Part shown: positions 47,723-57,771 of the stretch, piece by piece | Layout of the letters: each line of letters starts with the position of its first letter | Numbering within the stretch: position 1 is the stretch's first letter | From: Snodgrassella alvi | GTDB lineage: Bacteria > Pseudomonadota > Gammaproteobacteria > Burkholderiales > Neisseriaceae | Reading direction: 5' to 3' | DNA: 64,000 bases | NCBI RefSeq assembly: GCF_002777745.1 | Contig: NZ_MEIO01000025.1 | Span: 124,001-188,000 of the forward strand | The notes under the pieces: model-generated | What the model was told of the DNA's origin: nothing | Databases searched by the model: none | The model's input: only the letters and a program-made list of their open reading frames with translations | Position numbers and translations under genes: made by a program

Positions 47723-49507
47723 ATGGCTGATAATGTCAATCCGGTTGAGGTATCTGTGCAGTCCACCCATCCGGCACTACAAGCAATGGCTCATGTACTT
47801 GGTGTGGTTGCACACGCTGAATGGGCGGTTATGCAGCCATGGGCAGATGCGCTGTTATGGGCTTTTAATCGGGGAGACAGTTATATTTCTGTACCCCGTG
47901 AACATCTGGCGGCAATCCGTAACTGTCGGATTCTCGTGGGTGCTGCCGGATTCTATACTCCATTTATTTTGCAGAACAATCATTTGTTTTTGGGACGAAT
48001 GTGGCAGTTGGAGCAGGATATAGCTAAGAACCTGTGGCAACTGGCCAATATTGCGCCTGTAAGGGTAAATGAGGCTGCTGTTGCGGCCGATCTGGCCAGT
48101 TGGTTTCCTGAGGCCGACAGTGCCCAGCAGCGCTTTGCAGCTGCGCTCGCCTTAATCCAGCATTTTGTGGTGATAAATGGCGGGCCGGGAACGGGGAAAA
48201 CTACTACGGTTGCTAAGATTCTGGGCTTATTACTTAAGCATGCTTGGCAATTGTCGCGTCCGCCACAGATTGCGCTGGTGGCGCCTACTGGCAAAGCGGC
48301 TGCCCATATGGCTAATGCTTTACAGCGTGCTTTAAGTAAACTGCCTCTGCCGGACAGCAGTATGCAATTATTAGGCCGTTTAACAGGTCAGACGGTTCAC
48401 CGCTTACTACAGTTACAGCCGCCGCTGTTAACCGGTCCATATGATGCTGAGCATCCATTGCCGGTGGATATTCTGGTGGTTGACGAGTCCTCCATGCTGG
48501 ACTTGTCGCTGTTTCGAGCACTGTTGCGTGCGTTAAAACCTGATGCACGTCTGATACTGCTTGGAGATGCTAATCAGTTACCGGCAGTAGGTGCGGGCAA
48601 TGTGCTGGCAGAATTGTCTCAGCCTACAGTGTTGTCGCCTGTACTGAAACAGCAACTCACAACACTGTTGTTAGAACAGCCTTTACCTCCATCCAGTAAT
48701 GAAGCCAATATGGCTGGACATGTTGCTACTTTGAGCCATAGTTATCGTTTTGATGCTACGCAGGGTATCGGTGCATTGGCATCGGCCTGTATCAATGGTG
48801 ATGATGGTGCGGCTCTAGATGCGATAATCAGTTTTCCTGCGCAGTTGCAGTTGCGGCAAGCTGACATGCAGCGATTGAGCCGTGATTTATATTCACAGCA
48901 GCAGAAGTGGTGGCAGGCTGTAGCTGAAAATAATATTGTCATGGTTTTCAGCCACCTGACGGATATTATGGTGCTGACTGCGTGGCGAGCTGATGCTGAA
49001 GCATTTAACCAGCAGTACCGGCGTTATTTACGTATGCAGTTACATCTTAATACTGATAGCTGGTTTGCAGGGCTGCCGATTCTGATTACTCAGAATGATT
49101 ATGGGGTTGGTTTGTTTAATGGTGATATTGGTGTAATTCTTCCTGATAAGGAGAATTCGGGGCACCTGCTTGCTTATTTTGCAGATGGCGGGAATTATCG
49201 TGCTATTTCGCTTAGCCGCCTGCCTCAGCATGAGGCTGCATTTGCGATTACTGTACACAAAAGTCAGGGCTCGGAATATGAGAGTGTCTGGTTACTGGCT
49301 CCTCAGGCGCAGGCAGCAGCAGATGACCCGCTGTTTAACCGCTCTCTCTTGTATACTGCACTCACCCGCGCCAGACAGCAGTTTACGTTTTGTGGCACAC
49401 CCAGACAGCTCGCACAAAGTGTAAAAAATACTCAGCAGCGGCGCAGCGGGTTAGGCGCAGCCCTGGCTCAATTAGCTAAAAAAAAGGTACAGCTACCTTT
49501 GTTTTAA
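47723..49507 (+). CDS. recD: exodeoxyribonuclease V, alpha subunit
   Basis: RecD is the fast 5'-3' helicase of RecBCD, which processes double-strand breaks. The 594 aa protein has Walker A NGGPGTGKTTT near residue 158, VAPTGKAAAHM, the DESSMLD Walker B and LLGDANQLPAVG, and the C-terminal VHKSQGSEY and YTALTRAR motifs. The N-terminal RecC-binding domain is present. The ATG at 47723 is used; a TTG two codons earlier is less likely. recB and recC are not in the window. Confidence 0.95.
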   Translation: MADNVNPVEVSVQSTHPALQAMAHVLGVVAHAEWAVMQPWADALLWAFNRGDSYISVPREHLAAIRNCRILVGAAGFYTPFILQNNHLFLGRMWQLEQDIAKNLWQLANIAPVRVNEAAVAADLASWFPEADSAQQRFAAALALIQHFVVINGGPGTGKTTTVAKILGLLLKHAWQLSRPPQIALVAPTGKAAAHMANALQRALSKLPLPDSSMQLLGRLTGQTVHRLLQLQPPLLTGPYDAEHPLPVDILVVDESSMLDLSLFRALLRALKPDARLILLGDANQLPAVGAGNVLAELSQPTVLSPVLKQQLTTLLLEQPLPPSSNEANMAGHVATLSHSYRFDATQGIGALASACINGDDGAALDAIISFPAQLQLRQADMQRLSRDLYSQQQKWWQAVAENNIVMVFSHLTDIMVLTAWRADAEAFNQQYRRYLRMQLHLNTDSWFAGLPILITQNDYGVGLFNGDIGVILPDKENSGHLLAYFADGGNYRAISLSRLPQHEAAFAITVHKSQGSEYESVWLLAPQAQAAADDPLFNRSLLYTALTRARQQFTFCGTPRQLAQSVKNTQQRRSGLGAALAQLAKKKVQLPLF

Positions 49508-49645
49508 TTCTTCCATATTTAATTTTATCAGTTTATTTTCACTGACCATGCTGTGAAACTTGCTTTTATGTATATACAATATTCTAGTTGGTGGAATAAA
49601 TTTATGCTATTCTGTTTTATTAGAAAATTTTTCAAAGACTGAGTC

Positions 49646-50359
49646 ATGCCTAAACCTTTGATTGCAATTATTGCCGCAATGCAGCCTGAGCTGGATTATT
49701 TACTTGAACAGCTGGATAACCGGCAGGATAGTGTGGCTGGTGCTGTACATTTTCATCGAGGTGAAATTAAAGGTGTACAGGTAATTCTTGCACTGAGTGG
49801 CATAGGTAAAGTTAATGCTGCACTTACTACCTCTATTATCATTGAAAGGTTTGTGCCTGATTATATTATTAATACTGGCAGTGCCGGTGGTCTGAAAGGT
49901 GGTATTCAGATTGGTGATGTGGTGGTTGGCAATGAGGTAGCTCATCATGATGTTGATGTGACTGCTTTTGGCTATGTGCTCGGTCAAGTGCCACAGTTGC
50001 CGCCGAGATTCTTTGCCAACCAGCATTTAATCGATGCTGCTAAACAGGCTGCACAAGTGTTTACCGGTGCTGGAATTCATACTGGCTTAATCGTTAGTGG
50101 CGATCAGTTTATTGGTACTGCTGAACAAAACCGCTTTATTAAAGAAAAATTTGTTGATGTGGTTGCTGTTGAAATGGAAGCTGCTGCAATTGCGCAAACC
50201 TGCCATCAGCTCAATACTCCTTTTGTGATTATCCGCGCTATTTCAGATAATGGTGACGCTAATGCTTCAATTAGCTTTGATCAATTTTTGCAGCAGGCGG
50301 GAAGAAATTCAGCACAAATGGTGATTAATTTAATAACTTCAAATTTGAAAATGAGCTAA
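49646..50359 (+). CDS. mtnN: 5'-methylthioadenosine/S-adenosylhomocysteine nucleosidase
   Basis: MtnN (Pfs) cleaves adenine from MTA and SAH. The SAH product S-ribosylhomocysteine feeds LuxS (6625). The 237 aa protein has IIAAMQPELDYL (Glu for catalysis near residue 14), INTGSAGGL, VAVEMEAAA near 175 and the catalytic Asp in AISDNGD near 198. Confidence 0.96.
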   Translation: MPKPLIAIIAAMQPELDYLLEQLDNRQDSVAGAVHFHRGEIKGVQVILALSGIGKVNAALTTSIIIERFVPDYIINTGSAGGLKGGIQIGDVVVGNEVAHHDVDVTAFGYVLGQVPQLPPRFFANQHLIDAAKQAAQVFTGAGIHTGLIVSGDQFIGTAEQNRFIKEKFVDVVAVEMEAAAIAQTCHQLNTPFVIIRAISDNGDANASISFDQFLQQAGRNSAQMVINLITSNLKMS

Positions 50360-51043
50360 TCTGCAAGATAAGTAGTATTTATCGATTAATAGCTAATAAT
50401 ACAAATCTAGTTATTAGCTTAATTTATATTTGTTCTTCTAGTGTTAGCCGGTTTTACTGTGGTGGCTGGTCAATAATTACAATATAAAATTGGGATTTAT
50501 ATCTATAAACAATAGATTGGATCTATAATCTATAAACTTCAAAAAGGTTATGCTGTAAATTATCAGAGGCAAACAGGCTATTATAAATTCAACGTCATAA
50601 AGATATGGTAAATGTAGCTGTGCGGATGTATCTGATTTGTCAGCTATTACTTGGTTTTATTGCATACTAGCAAAAGCACAGGTGATTGTGCTCCTAGATA
50701 TCTAAAAGTAGATAAATACTACTTAATTTACTTTTGACTGCGTTTCAGCGAGAACACTGAATAGATATTTTAAGCTATTCGCTGATTTTGTGCTGCACCA
50801 GAAGACTTAAGTACAGATACGGCGTTAAATCTTTATGATTAAAATAATCTGCTGAAAAATAAATCAAACTTTATATAAATTAAACTATATTAATTGACTT
50901 TGTGTAAAAGTCACTATTTAATAGCTGCTTTACAATTTATCTGGTTGTGTAAGCACGGTAGCGGAAGACAACAATAGCTACAATAGTTTAAAACCAGCAA
51001 TATTTTGTTTATCAACTGGCAATTATTTCATCAGGATGAAATT
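50360..51043. other. AT-rich spacer with short repeats
   Basis: A 684-bp non-coding stretch between mtnN and sbmA. ATCTATAA occurs at 50501-50508 and 50521-50528, followed by a partial third copy. I see no convincing terminator or gene. The sbmA promoter must lie at its right end. Confidence 0.5.
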
Positions 51044-52246
51044 GTGTTCCAATCATTTTTCCCGAAGCCCCGTTGGTTTTTCCTATCTGCCATACTGTGG
51101 ATTGGTATAAATATTGCTCTCTGGTATGCGGGGGGTAAAGCAGCAGGTGAGTGGTTTGGCTGGCCGGAAGGCTATGCAGTCAAGCCGCTAGCTATTGATC
51201 TGTCGCGCTTCTGGTCACCTGCATTTTTATGGTTTTATGTTTGGTTTGTGCTGGCTACAGCTATTTTTGCTATGTTCTGGTCTGTGGTGACGCGACATCC
51301 CTGGCAGCGATGGTCAGTATGGGGTTCGGCCTTAATCCTGTTTAATATCTGGTTTAATGTGCAGGTAAATGTAACCATTAATGCTTGGTATGGCCCGTTC
51401 TGGGATATGATTCAGAAGATGCTGGGTAGTGGCGGTGGGTCAATCAATAGTATTTATCAGAATATGCTCACTTTTCTGCTAATTGCAATGGTGGCGGTCA
51501 CCGTGATTATGCTGAATGCTTTTTTTGTTAGCCATTATGTCTTTCGTTGGCGTACAGCTATGAATCAATATTATATCGACCACTGGCCAAAATTGCGCAC
51601 TGTTGAAGGTGCCTCTCAGCGCGTTCAGGAAGATACCATGCGCTTTGCCACGATTGTGGAAGAACTGAGTGTGAGTCTGGTACGGGCAGTTATGGTACTT
51701 ATTGCGTTTTTACCCATTCTGTTTCAATTATCCAGCCATGTACCGGTATTACCTCTGATTGGTGAAGTTAAATACTCGCTGGTCTGGGCAGCATTAGGCT
51801 GGTCATTATTTGGTACGGTATTGTTGATGGCGGTGGGTATCAAGCTGCCTGGCCTGCAATATAATAATCAGAAAGTGGAGGCGGCATATCGTAAAGAATT
51901 GGTGTATGGGGAAGATAATTGTGAACGTGCACAGCCTGCTACTTTGAGACAACTCTTTGAACGGGTACGGATTAATTACTATCGGTTGTATTTTCACTAT
52001 GCTTATTTCAATATGGTGAGCACTTGGTATCTGCAGCTGGACGGGCTGTTTGGCTTGTTTGTGTTATCACCGTCTATAGCCGCAGGTACGATGACTCTGG
52101 GGTTGATTAATCAGATTGTGAATGTGTTTAATAATGTGCGCGGGTCATTTCAGTATCTGATTAGCTCATGGAAAACCATTATTGAGCTTTTATCAATTCA
52201 TAAACGTCTAAAGGCCTTTGAATCTATCTTGAATGAGAAAAATTAA
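51044..52246 (+). CDS. sbmA: SbmA/BacA peptide antibiotic transporter
   Basis: SbmA is a proton-driven inner-membrane importer of proline-rich antimicrobial peptides, microcins B17 and J25, and bleomycin. The 400 aa product matches E. coli SbmA (406 aa) along its whole length: FQSFFPKP, FFVSHYVFRWRTAMNQYY, QRVQEDTMRFA, AFLPILF, GIKLPGL, VEAAYRKELVYGED and YFHYAYFN. I chose the GTG at 51044 because E. coli homology begins at FxSFFPKP and an AGGA lies 8 bases upstream. A TTG at 51005 would add 13 residues. Its true cellular role is not known; BacA is needed for symbiosis in rhizobia. Confidence 0.95.
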   Translation: MFQSFFPKPRWFFLSAILWIGINIALWYAGGKAAGEWFGWPEGYAVKPLAIDLSRFWSPAFLWFYVWFVLATAIFAMFWSVVTRHPWQRWSVWGSALILFNIWFNVQVNVTINAWYGPFWDMIQKMLGSGGGSINSIYQNMLTFLLIAMVAVTVIMLNAFFVSHYVFRWRTAMNQYYIDHWPKLRTVEGASQRVQEDTMRFATIVEELSVSLVRAVMVLIAFLPILFQLSSHVPVLPLIGEVKYSLVWAALGWSLFGTVLLMAVGIKLPGLQYNNQKVEAAYRKELVYGEDNCERAQPATLRQLFERVRINYYRLYFHYAYFNMVSTWYLQLDGLFGLFVLSPSIAAGTMTLGLINQIVNVFNNVRGSFQYLISSWKTIIELLSIHKRLKAFESILNEKN

Positions 52247-52582
52247 CTCCAGTAATGTGCACGCATCTACATGTTGAAATGTATTTTGCTTAAATTTATT
52301 AACCTGAATAAATAAAAATATCAGTTGCAATAATTAACGGTTGTGAAATTATCTGTATTTGTTGTGCTTTGAGGCGGTTTGTTTGGACAAATCTGTTATA
52401 GCTGTCTAGGTTTGGCTAATAAGCTGAATATGTGAAATCCATAGAATAAATAGTTTGGTCAGGTATCTTGATCAAATAAAATTTAGTTTATATGTTGTTT
52501 ATCTAATATTACTTTCTGGATTTTGGTTGGCTAATTGTGAATTACAACAATATTTTTGGGGTACTGAGGTTGTTGTTATCTA
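52247..52582. other. convergent spacer
   Basis: A 336-bp AT-rich gap between the convergent sbmA and antiporter genes. I find no gene and no strong hairpin, so the terminators are not identified. Confidence 0.5.
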
Positions 52583-54349
52583 TTAGTAATCCAGAGCAAT
52601 CAGTCGTTTGCCAATTGCCGTAGCTGGCTGAAATTCAGTACTGATGATGTACAGACTATTGTTTTTATCCTGAATAAACAGTGGTATTGCCTGTGGGTGA
52701 TCATGGCAGTACTGTTGATAATCGTAGGCGGCAGTAATATTGGTAATTTTAATTCGTGCCTGCTTGTTGAGCATGTTTTCCAGTTTGCTGAAAGTAACAT
52801 CTTTCCCAAACAGTTGGCGGAAAACGTACTGATGCTGCTTTTGTGTGCGGGAAGTTAAATCCTGTTCTTCGGCAAAACGGATGCGGTAAATATTCTGTTC
52901 ACCAAACTCATGTCGAAACTGTAGTTCACATAATGTGTTCAATTCTTTGTCACGACTGACCGCAAACAGGTGGCCAATGCCAATCAGGTCTAGCTGGGTT
53001 TGTGCATTTTCTGAAACTGGATTGCCAAAATAAGTTCGCAACCCTTGCATGCGTGCCCGAGCAATTTGTACATAGTGATAATCGGCCACTAAAACATCAA
53101 TATTCAGTTGTTTGAGAGTAGTGGCCAGCATGAGGGCAACTTCATTGCTGCCGACAATCAGTACACCGTTATTACTCGGTTCTCGTACTCTGAGTATGCT
53201 GGCAATGGTTTTTGCACCCAAGCCCTGAATCAATACTGTACCGATAATGATCAGAAAAACCATTGGTGCCAGTAGTTCGGTGCCGGCTAAATGTTGATTT
53301 TGTAAGCGTAGTGCAAACAGTGAAGCAATGGATGCAGCTACAATACCACGTGGTCCAATCCAGCTTATCATCAGTTTTTCCTGTACGCTCAAACCGGAAC
53401 CGATAGATGAAAACCATACGGCCAGAGGGCGGGCGACAAACATTGCGATGAATAACAGGGCAAAACCGCGCCAGCTAAGACCAAGCAATGCTGCCACATT
53501 CATACGTGCAGCCAGAATAATAAATAAGGTAGGAATAAATAACAGGGTGAGGGATTCGTTAAAGGCCAGTATACTTTGCCGGGGAAATTGCGGCCAGTTG
53601 GCCAGAGCCAGACCAAGAATGGTAACGGTTAACAGACCAGACTGGCTTTCCAGATAATTGGACAGAGAAAACAAGGTGAGGACAAATGCAAAGGTCACTA
53701 CATTGCGCATGTATTCAGGCAGCCAATAGCGTTTGATGGCATTGGCCAGAAACACGGCACCCAGACCACCGCAGATGATGGCTACAAGGACAATTTTGCT
53801 AAATAGTAACAGTGAGTTTTCATGCCCGTTGGAAACGATGTATTCGTATACCAGCACTACTGCAATGGCGCCAATCGGATCGATAATGATCCCTTCCCAG
53901 CGCAGAATATTGGCAATTTGAGTACGCGGACGTACGCTGCGCAGCATTGGTGCAATGACTGTTGGGCCGGTAACGCAAACAAGGGAACCAAACAATATGG
54001 CTACGCGCAAATCCAGTTTGAACAACCAATATGCTGCCAGTGATAATACTGCAATGGTTATCAGTGCGCCCAGCGTAACCAGATTCTGAACAACGCGGCC
54101 GTGCTGCCTAATTTCGTGAAATTGCAGGGTGAGGGCACCCTCAAACAGAATAATGGCCACACCAAGTGAAATACAGGGAAAAAGTAGGTTTCCCATTACC
54201 GCATCCGGTTGGAACCAGCCCAGTATCGGGCCAATTATGATGCCAGCAAACAGCAAAAACAGCACAGAGGGTTGTTTCAGATACCAAGCCAGCCATTGTG
54301 CACTCATTCCGAGTGCCAATAATGCTGAAAACTGAAAGGCTATATCCAT
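52583..54349 (-). CDS. CPA1 family cation:proton antiporter with TrkA-N (RCK) domain
   Basis: A 588 aa protein: about 12-13 membrane helices (residues 1-395) with antiporter signatures (LFEGALTLQF, the TGPTVIAPMLRSVRP segment near 128 and WIGPRGIVAASIASLFAL near 325). A cytoplasmic Rossmann domain follows (GVLIVGSNEVALMLATTL near 395, an Asp-containing LVADYHYVQIARARM) and then a TrkA-C-like tail. It should exchange Na+ or K+ for protons and help pH or osmotic control; the ion cannot be named from sequence. It is divergent from fumC. A DUS-like TGGCTGCCTGAA lies within the gene (53713-53724). Confidence 0.85.
   Translation of the reverse strand: MDIAFQFSALLALGMSAQWLAWYLKQPSVLFLLFAGIIIGPILGWFQPDAVMGNLLFPCISLGVAIILFEGALTLQFHEIRQHGRVVQNLVTLGALITIAVLSLAAYWLFKLDLRVAILFGSLVCVTGPTVIAPMLRSVRPRTQIANILRWEGIIIDPIGAIAVVLVYEYIVSNGHENSLLLFSKIVLVAIICGGLGAVFLANAIKRYWLPEYMRNVVTFAFVLTLFSLSNYLESQSGLLTVTILGLALANWPQFPRQSILAFNESLTLLFIPTLFIILAARMNVAALLGLSWRGFALLFIAMFVARPLAVWFSSIGSGLSVQEKLMISWIGPRGIVAASIASLFALRLQNQHLAGTELLAPMVFLIIIGTVLIQGLGAKTIASILRVREPSNNGVLIVGSNEVALMLATTLKQLNIDVLVADYHYVQIARARMQGLRTYFGNPVSENAQTQLDLIGIGHLFAVSRDKELNTLCELQFRHEFGEQNIYRIRFAEEQDLTSRTQKQHQYVFRQLFGKDVTFSKLENMLNKQARIKITNITAAYDYQQYCHDHPQAIPLFIQDKNNSLYIISTEFQPATAIGKRLIALDY
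53713..53724 (-). repeat. single DUS-like 12-mer (Simonsiella-type dialect)
   Basis: TGGCTGCCTGAA on the minus strand differs in one base from AGGCTGCCTGAA. It lies inside the antiporter gene. Confidence 0.55.
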
Positions 54350-54736
54350 TATTTATGCTTTTGTTGTTTATCAGATTCCTATTTTGCCATAAACTGATTT
54401 ATGTATTGTTAGTTCATTTTTATGGTTGCTGTGGTGGTTGCGATAATCTGAATGATGAATGAGCACTCTGGCTGCACTCCGTAAATCTATTTTGGTATAA
54501 ATAAGTAAATTATAATAAAATCTAATGGTAATATTTTATTCTTATATTAATTGATGTTTGTAATTGCAATAAATTGGTGGCTAAGTTGCTTGAATCACTG
54601 CACAATTAAGCCTGTTTATAGTGGTAATGGGGATTAAGTATATTCCAGAGGGTATAGGAATGTAATTAATGTCTGACTGGTATGCAAATTATTGTTTTTA
54701 TTTAAATAATAATGTGCGCACAATCATGGAGACGAT
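54350..54736. other. divergent promoter region of the antiporter and fumC
   Basis: A 387-bp AT-rich gap between divergent genes. No FNR or NrdR site is evident. The fumC start has a GGAGACG site at its right end. I cannot place promoters with confidence. Confidence 0.5.
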
Positions 54737-56125
54737 ATGAATACACGTATTGAACATGACAGCATGGGTGAAATCGCTGTATCTGAAAATGTTTATTGGG
54801 GAGCGCAAACTCAACGCAGCCTGCAGAATTTTGATATTGGCGGTGAAACTTTGCCACCAGCTATGATTCAGGCGATGGCTCTGGTTAAAAAGGCAGCGGC
54901 ATTAACTAATCAGCAGCTTGGTCGCATCAGCGATGAATGTGCCAATCTGATTGTGCAGGCCGCTGAACGTGTTCTGGCAGGCGAGCTGGCTGACCAGTTT
55001 CCATTGGTAGTATGGCAAACTGGTTCTGGCACTCAGAGCAATATGAATATGAATGAAGTTTTGGCTAATGTGGCCAATGAAATTGCTGGCCAGCCGCGCG
55101 GCAGCTATAAACCGGTGCATCCGAATGATCATGTTAATCATGCTCAATCTACTAATGATTCATTTCCGACTGCCATTCATGTGGCTACTGCTATTCAGAT
55201 TAGCCAGAATCTGATTCCTACTGTGCAGGCTCTGCGTAATACTTTGACCGCTAAAGCTGAAGCTTTTAAAGATATTGTTAAGATTGGTCGCACTCATTTG
55301 CAGGATGCAACACCGCTAACTCTGGGGCAGGAATTCAGTGGTTATGTTAGTCAGCTGGATCATGGGTTGGATCGTTTGCAGCAGGCATTGCATTGGTTGT
55401 ATGAATTGCCATTGGGTGGTACAGCTGTAGGTACTGGCCTGAACAGTCATCCTCAATATGCGGAAAAGGCTGCGGCAAAATTGGCAGAACTGACAGGTTT
55501 ACCGTTTGTGACTGCTCCCAATAAATTTGAGGCTCTTGCCGGACGCGACGCTGTGGTATTTGCTTCAGGCAGCCTGAAAACGCTGGCCGTAAGTCTGAAT
55601 AAAATTGCTAATGACATCCGATGGTTAGCCAGTGGTCCGCGGTGTGGTATTGGAGAAATTACTATTCCGGCTAATGAGCCTGGCTCGAGTATTATGCCGG
55701 GTAAAGTAAATCCAACCCAGTGTGAAGCGATGACAATGGTGGCTGCTCAGGTAATGGGTAATGATACGACGATTACAGTAGCAGGTGCTTCTGGTAATTT
55801 TGAATTGAATGTGTTTATGCCGGTGCTGGTGTTTAATGTTCTGCAATCAGTGCGTTTACTGGCAGATGCCTGCAACAGCTTTAATCTGCGTTGTGCCGAA
55901 GGCATTGAACCGGTACGTGAAAAAATTGATGCTAATTTGCATCATTCATTGATGCTGGTTACTGCTCTAAATCGTCATATTGGCTATGAAAAAGCAGCTA
56001 AGATTGCCAAAACTGCTTATGCTCAAAACACAAGTCTGAAACAGGCTGCAATTGAGCTGGGTTTTCTGACTGCGGAAGAATTTGATAAATGGGTTATTCC
56101 GGAAGACATGATTGCACCGCATTAA
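54737..56125 (+). CDS. fumC: class II fumarate hydratase
   Basis: FumC interconverts fumarate and malate in the TCA cycle without an iron-sulfur cluster. The 462 aa protein has [10 protein letters not shown] near residue 96, [18 protein letters not shown] near 128, [10 protein letters not shown]-like [14 protein letters not shown] near 184 and the signature [11 protein letters not shown] near 316 with the mobile catalytic Ser. In the reverse direction it could supply fumarate for the flavoprotein reductase at 42370. A perfect Kingella-type DUS lies inside (55567-55578). Confidence 0.97.
   Translation: MNTRIEHDSMGEIAVSENVYWGAQTQRSLQNFDIGGETLPPAMIQAMALVKKAAALTNQQLGRISDECANLIVQAAERVLAGELADQFPLVVWQTGSGTQSNMNMNEVLANVANEIAGQPRGSYKPVHPNDHVNHAQSTNDSFPTAIHVATAIQISQNLIPTVQALRNTLTAKAEAFKDIVKIGRTHLQDATPLTLGQEFSGYVSQLDHGLDRLQQALHWLYELPLGGTAVGTGLNSHPQYAEKAAAKLAELTGLPFVTAPNKFEALAGRDAVVFASGSLKTLAVSLNKIANDIRWLASGPRCGIGEITIPANEPGSSIMPGKVNPTQCEAMTMVAAQVMGNDTTITVAGASGNFELNVFMPVLVFNVLQSVRLLADACNSFNLRCAEGIEPVREKIDANLHHSLMLVTALNRHIGYEKAAKIAKTAYAQNTSLKQAAIELGFLTAEEFDKWVIPEDMIAPH
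55567..55578 (+). repeat. single DUS 12-mer (Kingella-type dialect)
   Basis: AGGCAGCCTGAA, an exact match to the kingDUS dialect, within fumC (encodes Gly-Ser-Leu-Lys). It overlaps TTCAGGC, giving a short palindrome. Confidence 0.6.
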
Positions 56126-56140
56126 TGTTATAAGCTAGCT

Positions 56141-56179
56141 AAAAAGCCACATTGTAATGAATATTCAATGTGGCTTTTT
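56141..56179 (+). terminator. rho-independent terminator of fumC
   Basis: AAAAAGCCACATTG and CAATGTGGCTTTTT are perfectly complementary around an 11-base loop and end in a T run, 16 bp past the fumC stop. Confidence 0.92.
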
Positions 56180-56250
56180 GTTAGGATGCTTTCGGTAATA
56201 CGCAATAGCTGCTTTGCTGGTGTGTAATGAATTGTTGGTATTGCTATATT

Positions 56251-56697
56251 TTATTTCTTTTTATTTTCAGTTTCTTGTAGTAAGCGTGCCTCAACCCGAA
56301 CATAGTTACTTTTATCCAGTAATTGCAAACGTACACCAAAATTGTCATTAATAATACGCCATGATTCAACAAAACCCAGTGTGCCGGTGCCGGTGCGTTC
56401 ATCTTCGATATTGGCACACAGTTTATTGATACCAGATGGTCTGCTTAAGTGCAGGGTATGATGTATATCGCGATAAGTACCACTTAGCTGGTTACAGCCA
56501 AAGTAAGCAAAGTATTGTTGGGTTTTGGGGTCAAAACGAATGCGTGCAGACATATCGGGCGTGGGTTCGCCATTCAGGGTACGAATTTGCCAGTTACCAG
56601 ATAAATGTCTGCTATAGGGTTTGTTGTATGTAAAAGTGCAGGCGTTAACCATAAGTAGTGTGGTTATGCAGGCTAGAATCGGCTTTAGTTTCTTCAT
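56251..56697 (-). CDS. META/HslJ-like lipoprotein
   Basis: A 148 aa protein with a signal peptide ending in VNAC (lipobox), followed by a META domain. The visible elements are SGNWQIRTLNGEP near residue 33, RIRFDPKTQQYFAYFGCNQLSGTYR near 53 and a later LGFVESW segment. Related E. coli HslJ is an envelope protein linked to novobiocin resistance and heat shock. It should sit in the outer membrane, with unknown partners. Confidence 0.75.
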   Translation of the reverse strand: MKKLKPILACITTLLMVNACTFTYNKPYSRHLSGNWQIRTLNGEPTPDMSARIRFDPKTQQYFAYFGCNQLSGTYRDIHHTLHLSRPSGINKLCANIEDERTGTGTLGFVESWRIINDNFGVRLQLLDKSNYVRVEARLLQETENKKK

Positions 56698-56788
56698 TTG
56701 TTGAATTTCGTTGGTTTATGCTTTTTTAAATAATTTTGATATGACTACTAAGTTTAGCATTTTCATTTAATTCTATCAGGTTAAGTGC

Positions 56789-57631
56789 TTATTGTTGGGA
56801 TTCGCGCTGTTGCTTATGTAAACGCAACCATTCCAGTGCATCGGCTTTCTGTTGTTCATTACCATATTGGAAATCACGCATAGCACGACGATAGCTGGCC
56901 TGCTCCTGAGCCTTAGCGATTTGTTGTTGCTGGAATGAATCCTGATTATCAGGAACTCGTCGTTGTAGCTGCTGGGTTTGTGCTTTTGCCATGGCTTTGG
57001 CAATCAGCGCAGCGGGATTAATGTTGGCGGCTGATTTTGCTGTTGCTGGTGTCGCTGTTATTGTTGCTTTTTGCTGGTATGCATGCTGCTGCTGTTTTTT
57101 TAAATGCTGTAAGCGTTGCAGCCGTGCAGTGCGGTGCTGAAATCGTTTATTGGCTTGAGCAGCAGCGGCAAAACGCTCGTCCTGCTGGTTATCTGCCACT
57201 AGCCGAGCTTGCGGCAGCCAGTGATCATGCACTGGCTGCATACGGATACAGTCTACCGGACAGGGTGCAATGCATAATTCACATCCACTGCATTCACTAG
57301 TGATTACGGTGTGCATTTGTTTGGTAGCACCCAGAACGGCATCAACTGGACAGGCTTTAATACAGGCAGTGCAGCCGATGCATTCTGATTCATCAATCAC
57401 TGCTATTGCTTTGGGTTGCTCCGATTTAAGCGGGTCAGCAGGTGGCAATACTGGCACATTCAGTAATTGCGCCAGATCCCGGATGACAGTGATGCCGCCC
57501 GGAGTACACAGGTTAATGGCAGCTTCACCTCGGCTTAACGCTTGTGCATATGGAGAACATCCCTGATAACCGCATTGCCTGCATTGGGTCTGGGGTAAAA
57601 GCCGGTCAATATGTTCTGAAGCAATAGACAT
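56789..57631 (-). CDS. RnfB/RsxB-like ferredoxin, soluble form
   Basis: A 280 aa protein with an N-terminal 4Fe-4S domain of RnfB type (C17-X2-C20-X4-C25-X16-C42). Two bacterial ferredoxin motifs follow ([12 protein letters not shown] near 88 and [12 protein letters not shown] near 118), then a Gln/Ala-rich coiled tail from about 160. Unlike RnfB of the membrane complex it lacks the N-terminal membrane anchor, and no other rnf/rsx gene is adjacent. In Neisseriaceae and other betaproteobacteria such free-standing RnfB-like proteins are common; the redox partner is unknown. An electron donor for cluster repair or reductive enzymes is possible. Confidence 0.85.
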   Translation of the reverse strand: MSIASEHIDRLLPQTQCRQCGYQGCSPYAQALSRGEAAINLCTPGGITVIRDLAQLLNVPVLPPADPLKSEQPKAIAVIDESECIGCTACIKACPVDAVLGATKQMHTVITSECSGCELCIAPCPVDCIRMQPVHDHWLPQARLVADNQQDERFAAAAQANKRFQHRTARLQRLQHLKKQQQHAYQQKATITATPATAKSAANINPAALIAKAMAKAQTQQLQRRVPDNQDSFQQQQIAKAQEQASYRRAMRDFQYGNEQQKADALEWLRLHKQQRESQQ

Positions 57632-57771
57632 AATAAAACTACAAAGCTGAATACTGGAGAAATAACTATTCTAACATACAGGTCAATCAGCAAATTTGCC
57701 TGTGTCTTCAGGCTATTTTCAAATATATTAATGGTTTACAAGTGCTGTGGTGATATTTTAATGTATATTGA

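Noticed and set aside
50501-50537. ATCTATAA direct repeats as iterons
   Set aside because: Only two to three short copies, no Rep-like gene and a chromosomal context.
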